Shown: in pieces, positions 1 to 5,504 of the stretch
How the letters are laid out: each line of letters opens with the position of its first letter
How positions within the stretch are numbered: position 1 is the stretch's first letter
Assembly (NCBI GenBank): GCA_025458365.1
Contig: JALOSP010000190.1
Span: 1-5,504, forward strand
Direction of reading: 5' to 3'
Length of the DNA stretch: 5,504 bases
Source of the DNA: Hyphomonadaceae bacterium
Lineage (GTDB): Bacteria > Pseudomonadota > Alphaproteobacteria > Caulobacterales > Aquidulcibacteraceae
Program-made: the position numbers and the translations under genes
The notes under the pieces: model-generated
The model's database searches: none
Seen by the model: only the letters and a program-made list of their open reading frames with translations
What the model was told of the DNA's origin: nothing

Positions 1-10
1 CCCACTGCAT

Positions 11-29
11 GCACTACTGTCCGGGGAAA
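11..29 (+). repeat. Left terminal inverted repeat of the IS
   Basis: The sequence GCACTACTGTCCGGGGAAA matches the reverse complement of 1305-1323 at all 19 positions. The next inner base differs (A at 30, against G in the complement of 1304), as does the next outer base. This is the expected binding and cleavage end for the transposase. Confidence 0.93.
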
Positions 30-34
30 ATTGC

Positions 35-1216
35 TCATGGGTGTTTCCATTGGAAAGTGAGTTGGTTTGGGTTTTGGGGTTGTGGTTTGCTTGGGTTGAT
101 GGGTGGTGGTTTTTCGAGGTTGGCCAGGCACCGTCGTGAGGGCAGCAGGGTTTGGAGGAGTTGCCTGAAGCGCTGGGCTGAGAGTTTGGTGCGGCTGGTG
201 TGGCGGGCCAGGGCTATGAGTGCAAAGGCGATCATGGCGGCGATGATCTGGAGTTTGGTGGCGTTTTCGTTACGGCCCATGAACCTGGAAAGATTGAGGT
301 TTTGCTTGATCCATTTGAAGAACAGCTCGATCTTCCAGCGTGCTTTGTAGGCACTGGCGATCTCGTGGGCGCTGCGGGATGGATCGTTGGTGATCAGGGT
401 GAGCATGGTGCCATTGGCGCGCTTGAGGGTGACCAGACGCAAGGGTGGCTTGAGCGTGCGGGCTTTGCCGCCCTTGCTGGTGAGGGTCACCTCCTGATCG
501 CCCACGATGGTGAAGCCATCGTCGTCGGGCGGGGCTGAAGGCTCCACCGGGCGGGTGGCCAGTACGGTCCAGCTGGTGTTTTGCTTGGGCCGGGTGACAA
601 AGAACGCCCCTGCGGCATGGATCTGGTTCCACCAGCCATAGTGGCAGTATCCCTTGTCGAAGACGTAGGTGATGCCGGCTTCGAGCGCGACCTGGTCGCG
701 GAAGGCAACGTCGTTGATGTTGGCCTCGGTGATGTCGGTGTGGAGCGGGTACGGTGTTGCCGGATCAAGCACGACATGCAGCTTCAGGCCTTTGATGCGC
801 CCGTTGAAAGAGCCGCAGGCAAAGCTGTCGGCCAGAGGAATGGGTGTGGAATCAATCATCCGCATGACAGAAGTGGCCTCCTTGCGGGCCTTGCGTCCCA
901 GTTGTGCGATCAGCTGATCGAGCACATCGAGGAAAATCTGTGGCGCGCGGCGCTTGTTGGCGTCGGCCAGCGTGGAGCGCGCAATGGGGCGGGCATTGAG
1001 GTGATAGTGCTGGTGGCCCTGGGCGTTGAAGCCGGTCTCGATGGCCCGCAAGCTGTCTGCGCCGCTCAACTGGCCATAGACCAGCGCAAGAAGGTGCTCC
1101 CACGAAGACAGCGACTTGGCATAACGGTCGCCCTTGTTGCGCGCCACGCTGGCTGCAAACCGGCTCCGGTCAATGGCTTTCAAAAGGCTCGAAAATACAG
1201 TAGCTCGAAACTGCAT
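35..1216 (-). CDS. IS4-family DDE transposase
   Basis: This 393-residue protein catalyses cut-and-paste or related transposition of the surrounding element. The N-terminal ~75 residues resemble the helical DNA-binding region (DUF4372-like) found on many IS4-family transposases. The RNase H-like catalytic core follows, with D122 in an IDSTPIPL context, D187 in FDKGYCHYGWW, and Y290-x2-R293-x3-E297-x6-K304, matching the family's YREK signature around the catalytic glutamate. A segment of roughly residues 205-275, between the second Asp and the Glu, fits the beta-strand insertion typical of this family. The last ~25 residues are Pro/Asn/Gln-rich and look like a disordered tail. The ATG at 1216 is preceded by AGGGAG with 5 bases of spacing. 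No frameshift or internal stop is present, so it looks functional. Confidence 0.93.
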   Translation of the reverse strand: MQFRATVFSSLLKAIDRSRFAASVARNKGDRYAKSLSSWEHLLALVYGQLSGADSLRAIETGFNAQGHQHYHLNARPIARSTLADANKRRAPQIFLDVLDQLIAQLGRKARKEATSVMRMIDSTPIPLADSFACGSFNGRIKGLKLHVVLDPATPYPLHTDITEANINDVAFRDQVALEAGITYVFDKGYCHYGWWNQIHAAGAFFVTRPKQNTSWTVLATRPVEPSAPPDDDGFTIVGDQEVTLTSKGGKARTLKPPLRLVTLKRANGTMLTLITNDPSRSAHEIASAYKARWKIELFFKWIKQNLNLSRFMGRNENATKLQIIAAMIAFALIALARHTSRTKLSAQRFRQLLQTLLPSRRCLANLEKPPPINPSKPQPQNPNQLTFQWKHP

Positions 1217-1286
1217 GCCTGCTCCCTATCGTCTTGGTCTTCGCAAACTGACAATAGCAGGAAACCCCTGAAAAAGCAGGCATGCA
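1212..1286 (-). promoter_or_regulatory. Inverted repeat masking the transposase start in read-through RNA
   Basis: TGCATGCCTGCT at 1212-1223 is a perfect 12-bp inverted repeat of AGCAGGCATGCA at 1275-1286, with 51 bases between. The gene-proximal arm contains the ATG (1214-1216) and the end of the ribosome binding site. RNA started outside the IS would carry both arms and could fold the start codon into a stem. RNA started between the arms would lack the upstream arm and remain translatable. A weak -10-like TATTGT (1251-1256 on the minus strand) lies between the arms, but no convincing -35 was found. The arrangement matches the known protection of IS10 and IS50 (both IS4-type) against activation by neighbouring promoters. 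The repeat is seen directly; its function is inferred. Confidence 0.6.
1222..1227 (-). promoter_or_regulatory. Ribosome binding site of the transposase
   Basis: AGGGAG on the minus strand lies 5 bases before the ATG at 1216 and supports that start. Its last two bases, together with the start codon, fall inside one arm of the 12-bp inverted repeat, so its accessibility should depend on which transcript is made. Confidence 0.6.
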
Positions 1287-1304
1287 CGCTGTTTTTGTTG
1301 GAAC

Positions 1305-1323
1305 TTTCCCCGGACAGTAGTGC
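1305..1323 (-). repeat. Right terminal inverted repeat of the IS
   Basis: Read on the minus strand, this gives GCACTACTGTCCGGGGAAA, identical to bases 11-29. It lies on the 5' side of the transposase gene. The bases just outside (CAGCGCACAC) do not duplicate the ten bases outside the left end (CCCACTGCAT). Confidence 0.93.
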
Positions 1324-1373
1324 CAGCGCACACTCAAGGAATACTACGCTTGCCTCACCGCCCCCCATCCCAA

Positions 1374-1396
1374 CCCTTCCCCACAAGGGGGAAGGG
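1374..1396. repeat. Hairpin, 9-bp perfect stem
   Basis: CCCTTCCCC pairs with GGGGAAGGG around a 5-base loop. It lies 50 bases outside the right end of the IS and is not followed by a run of T on either strand, so it is not a classical terminator. Confidence 0.6.
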
Positions 1397-1424
1397 CTTT
1401 CCAGTGCGGGGCCAAAAAGAAAAT

Positions 1425-1446
1425 CGCCCCCTTTTTTGGGCGGGGG
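1425..1446. repeat. Hairpin, C-run/G-run stem with a T-rich loop
   Basis: CCCCC at 1427-1431 can pair with GGGGG at 1442-1446 around TTTTTTGGGC. Alternatively, CGCCC at 1425-1429 can pair with GGGCG at 1438-1442. An imperfect wider pairing of GCCAAAAAG (1411-1419) with CTTTTTTGGGC (1431-1441) is also possible, so the true fold is ambiguous. Confidence 0.4.
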
Positions 1447-1543
1447 AGCAAAAACCAAATGCTGTTCCCGTGATCGCCGCAGCCCCAAAGTCTGCGAAAG
1501 GGGCGCGCCTAACTCTTCCCCAGCGTAACCCGTGCGGGAAGTA

Positions 1544-1559
1544 CCCGGCGTCAGCCGGG
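1544..1559. repeat. Hairpin, 6-bp perfect stem with a tetraloop
   Basis: CCCGGC and GCCGGG pair around the loop GTCA. It is one of a series of closely spaced stems leading up to the 3' end of argH. Confidence 0.5.
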
Positions 1560-1579
1560 GGATGGGGGCGGCCCCCTCC
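1560..1579. repeat. Hairpin, 8-bp stem with one bulged base
   Basis: GGA plus GGGGG (with T1563 bulged) pairs with CCCCCTCC around the loop CGG. It begins immediately after the preceding hairpin, so the two could stack or compete. Confidence 0.45.
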
Positions 1580-1599
1580 ACCACGCTTCGCGCGGTGCC

Positions 1600-1626
1600 C
1601 CTCCCCCACCTTTCAGGCGGGGGAGG
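1600..1626 (-). terminator. Strong hairpin just after the argH stop, terminator-like
   Basis: On the minus strand, CCTCCCCCGCCT pairs with AGGTGGGGGAGG around a GAA loop, giving a 12-bp stem with a single G-T(U) wobble. It starts 2 bases after the argH TAA, the right place for a transcript end or a 3' mRNA-stabilising stem. There is no following U-run, so it is not a canonical Rho-independent terminator. It may instead be part of the palindromic spacer repeat. Confidence 0.5.
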
Positions 1627-1628
1627 AG

Positions 1629-3047
1629 TTACCGGTTCGCCAGTCGCACCTTCGCTTCGGCCACCCGGGCTGCCACCTGATCCGGGGCCGTTCCGCCATA
1701 GCTGGTGCGCGCGGCCACCGAAGCCTCCACCGACAGGGCGGCCAGGGCGTCTGCCGTGATGCGCGGTTCGATGGCCTGTGCCTCGGCCAGTGGCAGGTCG
1801 CACAATTCGGCGACACCCAAGACCTCAGCCCGTTTCACCACCGCGCCCGTCACGTGATGGGCTTCGCGGAACGGCATGTTCAGCGCGCGGACCAGCCAGT
1901 CTGCCAGATCGGTGGCGGTCGAATAGCCCAGCGTGGCGGCGCGCCGCATGGCCGCAGGATCGAAGCCGATCGTCTCGATCATGCCGCGCATGGCCGCCAC
2001 GCTGAGGTTGAAGGCATCAAACGCCTCGAAGGTCAGCGCCTTGTCGTCCTGCAGGTCCTTGGCATAAGTCAGCGGGAGGGCCTTCACGATCATCATCAGG
2101 CTCTGGGCATTGCCCGCGATCCGGGCCGCCTTGGCCCGGATCAGTTCTGCGGCATCGGGATTGCGCTTTTGCGGCATGATGGATGAGCCGGTGGACCACT
2201 GGTCACTCATCCGGGCAAAGCCGAATTGCGGGCTGGACCACAGCACCAGCTCTTCAGCCAGCCGCGACAGATGCACAGCACAGATCGCCAGTGCATTGAG
2301 TGCCTCCATGGCAAAATCGCGCGAGCCGACCGAATCCATCGAATTGCGCGTCGGTGCCCGGAAGCCAAGCGCAACCGCCGTCATGTGCCGGTCCACCGAC
2401 CAGGGCGTGCCTGCCAGTGCCGCCGCCCCGAGCGGGCATTCGTCGATATGCGCGATGCAGTCGATCAGCCGGGACCGGTCACGGGTGAACATCTCCACAT
2501 AGGCCATCAGATGGTGGCCCAGCGTCACCGGCTGGGCAGTCTGCAGATGGGTGAAGCCGGGCATGATCGTGGCCACATGCTCTCCCGCGCGGACCAGCAG
2601 CGCCGCGATCAAGGCTTCCACCGCATCATCGGCGCCGTCCACTGCGGCCTTGACCCACAGCCGGAAATCCGTTGCCACCTGGTCATTGCGCGACCGCCCG
2701 GTGTGCAGGCGCTTGCCCGCATCGCCGATCCGTTCGGTCAGGCGGGCTTCGATGTTGAGGTGGATGTCTTCCAGTTCAACCGAGAAGGGAAATGTGCCTG
2801 CCTCGATCTCGGCAGCGATGGCGTCCAGTCCGTCATGGATCGCTGTCACGTCCTGTGCGGATAGGACTCCCACCGCGCCCAACATGGCAGCATGGGCCTT
2901 GGAGCCTGCGACATCCTCGCGCCACAGCCGCCGGTCCACGTCGATGGAAGCATTGATCTGCTGCATGATCTGGTCGGGGGTGGCGGCAAACCGGCCGCCC
3001 CACATTTTCTGACCGCGCTGATTGTCCTTGCTGTGCCCGTCGTCCAT
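1629..3047 (-). CDS. argH: Argininosuccinate lyase
   Basis: This cytoplasmic enzyme cleaves argininosuccinate to arginine and fumarate, the last step of arginine biosynthesis. It belongs to the fumarase/aspartase superfamily and is normally a homotetramer with composite active sites. The N-terminal KMWGGRF (14-20) is typical of Arg[10 protein letters not shown] (115-123) is a conserved substrate-binding segment, GFTHLQ carries H167, the usual active-site histidine, and [12 protein letters not shown] (287-298) is the superfamily signature with the catalytic serine in the pair S288-S289. Length is 472 residues, slightly above the usual ~460. The extra residues are an N-terminal extension before MWGGRF. 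The ATG at 3047 is preferred over the internal ATG at 3005 because AGGA lies 9 bases upstream, whereas the internal one lacks a well-placed site. It is transcribed divergently from the TlpA-like gene. Confidence 0.97.
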   Translation of the reverse strand: MDDGHSKDNQRGQKMWGGRFAATPDQIMQQINASIDVDRRLWREDVAGSKAHAAMLGAVGVLSAQDVTAIHDGLDAIAAEIEAGTFPFSVELEDIHLNIEARLTERIGDAGKRLHTGRSRNDQVATDFRLWVKAAVDGADDAVEALIAALLVRAGEHVATIMPGFTHLQTAQPVTLGHHLMAYVEMFTRDRSRLIDCIAHIDECPLGAAALAGTPWSVDRHMTAVALGFRAPTRNSMDSVGSRDFAMEALNALAICAVHLSRLAEELVLWSSPQFGFARMSDQWSTGSSIMPQKRNPDAAELIRAKAARIAGNAQSLMMIVKALPLTYAKDLQDDKALTFEAFDAFNLSVAAMRGMIETIGFDPAAMRRAATLGYSTATDLADWLVRALNMPFREAHHVTGAVVKRAEVLGVAELCDLPLAEAQAIEPRITADALAALSVEASVAARTSYGGTAPDQVAARVAEAKVRLANR

Positions 3048-3101
3048 GGCGTGCAGTCCTGCATTGGCGAAACCCGTGGCCCGCCTTATCTGGTAGTTGC
3101 C
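3048..3101. promoter_or_regulatory. Divergent intergenic region between argH and the tlpA-like gene
   Basis: Only 54 bases separate the two start codons, so promoters for both directions must lie here or reach into the opposite gene. For the plus strand, TTGGCG (3064-3069) and TATCTG (3087-3092) are spaced by 17 bases. This is a weak match to a housekeeping promoter, and it would put the transcript start within a few bases of the ATG at 3102. No convincing promoter was seen for argH, and no operator-like palindrome. The region is certain; the promoter elements are guesses. Confidence 0.35.
3057..3060 (-). promoter_or_regulatory. Ribosome binding site deciding the argH start
   Basis: AGGA on the minus strand lies 9 bases before the ATG at 3047. 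The alternative in-frame ATG at 3005 has its nearest purine-rich AAGGA about 20 bases away, too far to serve well. Confidence 0.5.
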
Positions 3102-3770
3102 ATGACGGAAACCCGCGACAACACCGGCCCGACGCCACAGGAGACGCCAGAGCCGCGCACTTCATCGCGCCTGGATCTCAACCGGCTGCGCGGACGGGCG
3201 ATCCAGATCATGGCACTGGTGGCGATTGGCGCGTTCCTGTCAGTGATCTTCACAGCCGCCACCAACCAGCAAGGCGGCAGCACGCTGGACCGGTTTGACC
3301 GGGCATCACTGGCCCTGATCGAGTTCATCCCCGATCCGCCACCGATGCCGGACACGCCGTTCAAGGACGTCAATGGCGCAGCGGTCAGCCTGAAGGACTT
3401 CCGTGGCAAGACGGTGCTGGTCAATCTGTGGGCCACCTGGTGCGCACCGTGTGTGAAGGAGATGCCCACGTTAGCCGAGCTACAGCGCACCTATGCCAGT
3501 GAGGATTTCGTGGTTGTGGCGATCAGCGTGGACAAGGACGACACGCGTGATGCTGCCGTGACCCAGCTCGCAGACCTCGGAGCCGGTGCGCTGGCCTTCT
3601 ATCATGAGCCCAGCTTGAACATCACCTATGACCTGAAAGCACGCGGCTTTCCCACCAGCATCCTGTATGGACCCGATGGCGTGGAAATCGCCCGGCTGGC
3701 AGGCGAGGCCGATTGGGCGAGCCCGGAGGCCAAGGGCCTGATCCGCGCCGTGCTGGATGGGGAACGCTGA
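3102..3770 (+). CDS. Membrane-anchored TlpA-family thiol-disulfide oxidoreductase
   Basis: This 222-residue protein has a thioredoxin fold of the TlpA/ResA/AhpC-TSA type and probably reduces or exchanges disulfides in envelope proteins, such as apocytochromes or copper-site proteins. Residues 1-35 are hydrophilic and Pro/Thr/Arg-rich. A hydrophobic helix (about 36-54) follows arginines 28, 30 and 32, predicting an uncleaved anchor with the thioredoxin domain in the periplasm. That domain (about 78-222) has the active site WCAPC (C114, C117) in [17 protein letters not shown] and the cis-proline P184 in RGFPTS. The ATG at 3102 was chosen because upstream codons run into the divergent argH; GGTAG lies 5 bases before it as a weak ribosome site. 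Its stop overlaps the next gene's start. The physiological partner is unknown. Confidence 0.88.
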   Translation: MTETRDNTGPTPQETPEPRTSSRLDLNRLRGRAIQIMALVAIGAFLSVIFTAATNQQGGSTLDRFDRASLALIEFIPDPPPMPDTPFKDVNGAAVSLKDFRGKTVLVNLWATWCAPCVKEMPTLAELQRTYASEDFVVVAISVDKDDTRDAAVTQLADLGAGALAFYHEPSLNITYDLKARGFPTSILYGPDGVEIARLAGEADWASPEAKGLIRAVLDGER

Positions 3771-5125
3771 TGCCAGATGGTGAGGGGATCGATCGCGAGC
3801 GTAACCGGCTGGCCGGGCGGCTGGGCCGGTTTGGTCAGGTCGGTGTCAACATCGGCGGGGCTGCCGCCAGCATGGCGGCCAGCCGCCTGATCGGCGGGGC
3901 CGGTGGCAACAAGGCCGCAGCCGAAGCCTTGCGCGCTGCACTGGGCCGCACGCGCGGGCCGCTGATGAAAGTGGCCCAGATGATCGCCACCATCCCCGAA
4001 GCGCTGCCAGAAGAATTCGCCCAGGAACTGGCACAGCTTCAGTCCAATGCGCCCGACATGGGCTGGCCGTTCGTGAAGCGCCGGATGCGGGCCGAACTGG
4101 GCGCTGACTGGGAGGCCCGGTTTGCCAGTTTCGAGCAGAAGGCTTCCCACGCCGCCTCGCTGGGTCAGGTGCATCGCGCCGTGCTGCATGACGGGCGCGC
4201 CGTGGCCTGCAAGCTGCAATATCCGGACATGGCCAGCGCGGTGGAAAGCGATATCGGCCAATTGAAGACCCTGCTTGGCCTTTTCAAGGCCACCGAGCGG
4301 GCCATCGACCCGTCGGACGGGGTCGAAGAAATCGCCGACCGGTTGCGCGAGGAACTCGATTATGGGCGGGAGCGGCAGCACATGGCGCTCTACGCCCGCT
4401 TGCTTGCGCCATTTGCGGATATTGCAGTGCCCGAGCCGGTGGATGAGCTTTCAAGCGGGCGCCTTTTGACCATGACCTGGCTGACCGGTGGGCCGATCCT
4501 GGCTTACAAGGATTCCGATCAGGCGACCCGCAACCGGATTGCCACCCTCTTGTTCAACGCCTGGTGGGTGCCGATGACCGGGTCAGGCGTGATCCACGGT
4601 GACCCGCATCTGGGCAATTATACCGTGACCGAGGGCGCAAAGACATTGAACCTGTTGGACTTCGGGTGCGTGCGGATTTTTCCGCCGAAGTTCGTTGAAG
4701 GCGTGGTCGCGCTCTATCGGGCTTTGCTGGCCGACGACATCGACGGCTGCGTGGCTGCTTACGAGATCTGGGGTTTTGAAGGGCTCACCAAGGATCTGGT
4801 TGAAGTGCTCAACCTGTGGGCCCGGTTCATCTATGGTCCGCTGATGGATGACCGGGTTCGCACCATCGCCGACGGGATCAGCCCGGGGCAATATGGCCGC
4901 AAGGAAGCCTTCAAGGTGCGTGACCTGCTGCGCGCGAAAGGCCCGGTGAAAATCCCGCGCGAATTCGTCTTCATGGACCGCGCCGCAATCGGGCTGGGGG
5001 CCGCCTTCCTGCACATGCGGGCCGAATTGAACTTCTACCAGATGTTCCAGACGTCCATTGAGGGCTTCGACAGGGATGTGCTGGCCGCCCGCCAGAGGGC
5101 TGCACTGGATGCCGTCGGCCTGTAG
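3770..5125 (+). CDS. ABC1/AarF/UbiB-family atypical kinase-like protein
   Basis: This 451-residue protein belongs to the UbiB/ABC1 (COQ8-like) protein-kinase-like family, whose members support ubiquinone synthesis or lipid homeostasis through ATPase activity. The N-terminal region (about 21-60) is Gly/Ala-rich. The family KxGQ motif appears as K67-V-A-Q70 in a KVAQMIATIPEALPEEF context. An Ala-containing nucleotide loop, HAASLGQVHRA (127-137), stands in place of the usual Gly-rich loop. K148 in VACK is the expected ATP-binding lysine, REELDYGRE (193-201) is typical of the family, the catalytic loop is HGDPHLGN (276-283), and the metal-binding motif is LDFG (296-299). No C-terminal pair of transmembrane helices like those of E. 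coli UbiB is visible, so it is probably a COG0661 paralogue rather than UbiB itself. The ATG shares its A with the preceding TGA, and GGGGA lies 6 bases upstream. Confidence 0.9.
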   Translation: MPDGEGIDRERNRLAGRLGRFGQVGVNIGGAAASMAASRLIGGAGGNKAAAEALRAALGRTRGPLMKVAQMIATIPEALPEEFAQELAQLQSNAPDMGWPFVKRRMRAELGADWEARFASFEQKASHAASLGQVHRAVLHDGRAVACKLQYPDMASAVESDIGQLKTLLGLFKATERAIDPSDGVEEIADRLREELDYGRERQHMALYARLLAPFADIAVPEPVDELSSGRLLTMTWLTGGPILAYKDSDQATRNRIATLLFNAWWVPMTGSGVIHGDPHLGNYTVTEGAKTLNLLDFGCVRIFPPKFVEGVVALYRALLADDIDGCVAAYEIWGFEGLTKDLVEVLNLWARFIYGPLMDDRVRTIADGISPGQYGRKEAFKVRDLLRAKGPVKIPREFVFMDRAAIGLGAAFLHMRAELNFYQMFQTSIEGFDRDVLAARQRAALDAVGL

Positions 5126-5131
5126 AGGAAC

Positions 5132-5504
5132 CTACCCTACAAGCCGGACCGCCGAAAGATTGCGCCCGTAGTCCGGCTCGCCGCGCTGGTTGCGGCGGCG
5201 GTTGGAAAAATAGCGGGCCTCGTCGGCACAGGTGTCGTCGGGCAGGACATCCACCACGCCAACGCCCACAGTCCGCAACCGGCTGGCGCAGAAGGCCTTC
5301 AAGTCGAAGTGCCGACGGTCTCCGTCGCCTGCCACGAAGAACCGGGCGCTGTCTGGCGCGGCATCCAGAAATCTCTGTTCGAACTCGGGGCCTACTTCAT
5401 AGCTGTCCTGGGCGATGGAGGGACCGATGGCAGCCACAAGCCGCGCCGGCGACGCACCCAGCTTCACCATCGCATCCACAGTGGCCTCCAGCACGCCGCC
5501 GATC
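5132..5504 (-). CDS. pgeF: PgeF/YfiH-family (Cu-oxidase_4) protein, C-terminal part
   Basis: This is the 3' part of a gene whose 5' end lies beyond the window. The frame stays open to the last full codon (5501-5503, Ile), and the sequence begins IGGVLEATVDAM, which in full-length relatives follows the HAGWRG motif, so no start codon is expected here. Recognisable family features, counted from V at 5494, are AAIGPSIAQDSYEVG (21-35), HFDLK (62-66), the DTCADE segment with C89, and FSNRRRNQRGEPDYGR (96-111). The family was annotated as polyphenol oxidase or laccase. Characterised members are zinc-dependent purine nucleoside phosphorylases/adenosine deaminases, and E. coli YfiH is reported to edit peptidoglycan precursors. 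About 123 of roughly 250 residues are present. Its TAG lies 6 bases from the convergent kinase stop. Confidence 0.9.
   Translation of the reverse strand, partial: IGGVLEATVDAMVKLGASPARLVAAIGPSIAQDSYEVGPEFEQRFLDAAPDSARFFVAGDGDRRHFDLKAFCASRLRTVGVGVVDVLPDDTCADEARYFSNRRRNQRGEPDYGRNLSAVRLVG

Larger units (their letters stand above)
11..1323 (-). mobile_element. Complete IS4-family insertion sequence, about 1.3 kb
   Basis: This is a compact insertion sequence bounded by perfect 19-bp terminal inverted repeats and filled almost entirely by one intact transposase gene on the minus strand. The family call rests on the transposase, which shows the DDE residues and the Y-(2)-R-(3)-E-(6)-K signature typical of IS4-family enzymes. 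The gene's stop codon lies only 5 bases from the inner edge of the left repeat, while about 88 bases separate its start from the right repeat. That leader carries a second inverted repeat over the start codon. The exact outer ends are uncertain by a few bases, because no flanking target-site duplication is visible to fix them. With both ends and an unbroken reading frame, the element could be active; I cannot name the exact IS. Confidence 0.9.
1324..1628. other. Non-coding spacer rich in hairpins between the IS and argH
   Basis: I see no credible gene in these 305 bases. Open frames cross the stretch on both strands, but they run into argH antisense or the IS and encode low-complexity Gly/Pro/Arg-rich peptides. 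No small lipoprotein (lipobox) gene was found on the argH strand. The stretch holds at least five short G+C-rich hairpins, listed separately, between 1374 and 1626. This composition resembles the dispersed intergenic palindromic sequences common in sphingomonad genomes. Whether this copy is dispersed elsewhere cannot be told from one window. Confidence 0.6.

Noticed and set aside
4..12. ACTGCATGC at the left edge recurs at 1210-1218 near the transposase start.
   Set aside because: It is short, built around the self-palindrome GCATGC, and one copy lies inside the IS, so it is not a target duplication; chance is the simplest explanation.
581..1528. A long plus-strand frame (315 codons) antisense to the transposase.
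   Set aside because: It is a shadow of the transposase, which has full catalytic motifs; its translation shows no recognisable domain and runs on into the hairpin spacer.
1324..1628. Search for a small lipoprotein gene, tRNA or CRISPR-like array in the spacer.
   Set aside because: No lipobox peptide, cloverleaf or regularly spaced repeat was found; the repeats are unequal hairpins.
1180..1803. A long minus-strand frame (207 codons) running from the IS across the spacer into argH.
   Set aside because: It overlaps argH in another frame and the transposase start region, its peptide is low-complexity and G+C-driven, and it has no family features.
2226..2864. A plus-strand frame (212 codons) antisense to argH.
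   Set aside because: It mirrors argH codon bias, and its His/Arg/Gln-rich translation matches no family.
2892..3101. Upstream extension of the TlpA-like reading frame by 70 codons.
   Set aside because: It would overlap most of the argH 5' end on the opposite strand, and the extra residues look like antisense argH; the ATG at 3102 gives a normal anchor-plus-thioredoxin protein.
3626..4381. A 251-codon minus-strand frame antisense to the TlpA-like and kinase genes.
   Set aside because: It spans the junction of two well-supported plus-strand genes and has no domain of its own.

Overview
The window looks like a piece of a G+C-rich alphaproteobacterial chromosome, probably from a sphingomonad (Novosphingobium/Sphingobium type). 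This rests on the overall character of the proteins, the G+C-rich hairpin-forming spacer and the style of the IS4-family transposase. It is inference; no database comparison was possible.

Layout. Bases 1-10 are flank. Bases 11-1323 are one apparently complete IS4-family insertion sequence, with perfect 19-bp terminal inverted repeats and one intact 393-codon transposase on the minus strand. Bases 1324-1628 are a non-coding spacer that can form at least five G+C-rich hairpins; the last begins 2 bases after the argH stop codon. Bases 1629-3047 (minus) are argH, argininosuccinate lyase, the last step of arginine biosynthesis. A 54-bp spacer separates argH from a divergent pair on the plus strand: a membrane-anchored TlpA/thioredoxin-like protein (3102-3770) and an ABC1/UbiB-type atypical kinase (3770-5125). 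Their stop and start codons share one base, so they are very likely co-transcribed and translationally coupled. The kinase gene converges, with a 6-bp gap, on the 3' part of a pgeF/YfiH-family gene (5132 to the window end, minus strand), which is cut by the window edge.

How the parts fit. argH is housekeeping metabolism. The TlpA-like/ABC1 pair suggests linked envelope redox and quinone- or lipid-related functions, but nothing in the sequence proves a joint pathway. The insertion sequence sits on the downstream side of argH, beyond the hairpin spacer, and disrupts no recognisable gene inside the window.

The window is mostly ordinary. The points most worth a second look are a perfect 12-bp inverted repeat that would hide the transposase start codon in read-through transcripts, the absence of a visible target-site duplication, the dense hairpin spacer, and the KxAQ form of the kinase's usual KxGQ motif. 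I found no convincing undescribed multi-gene system.
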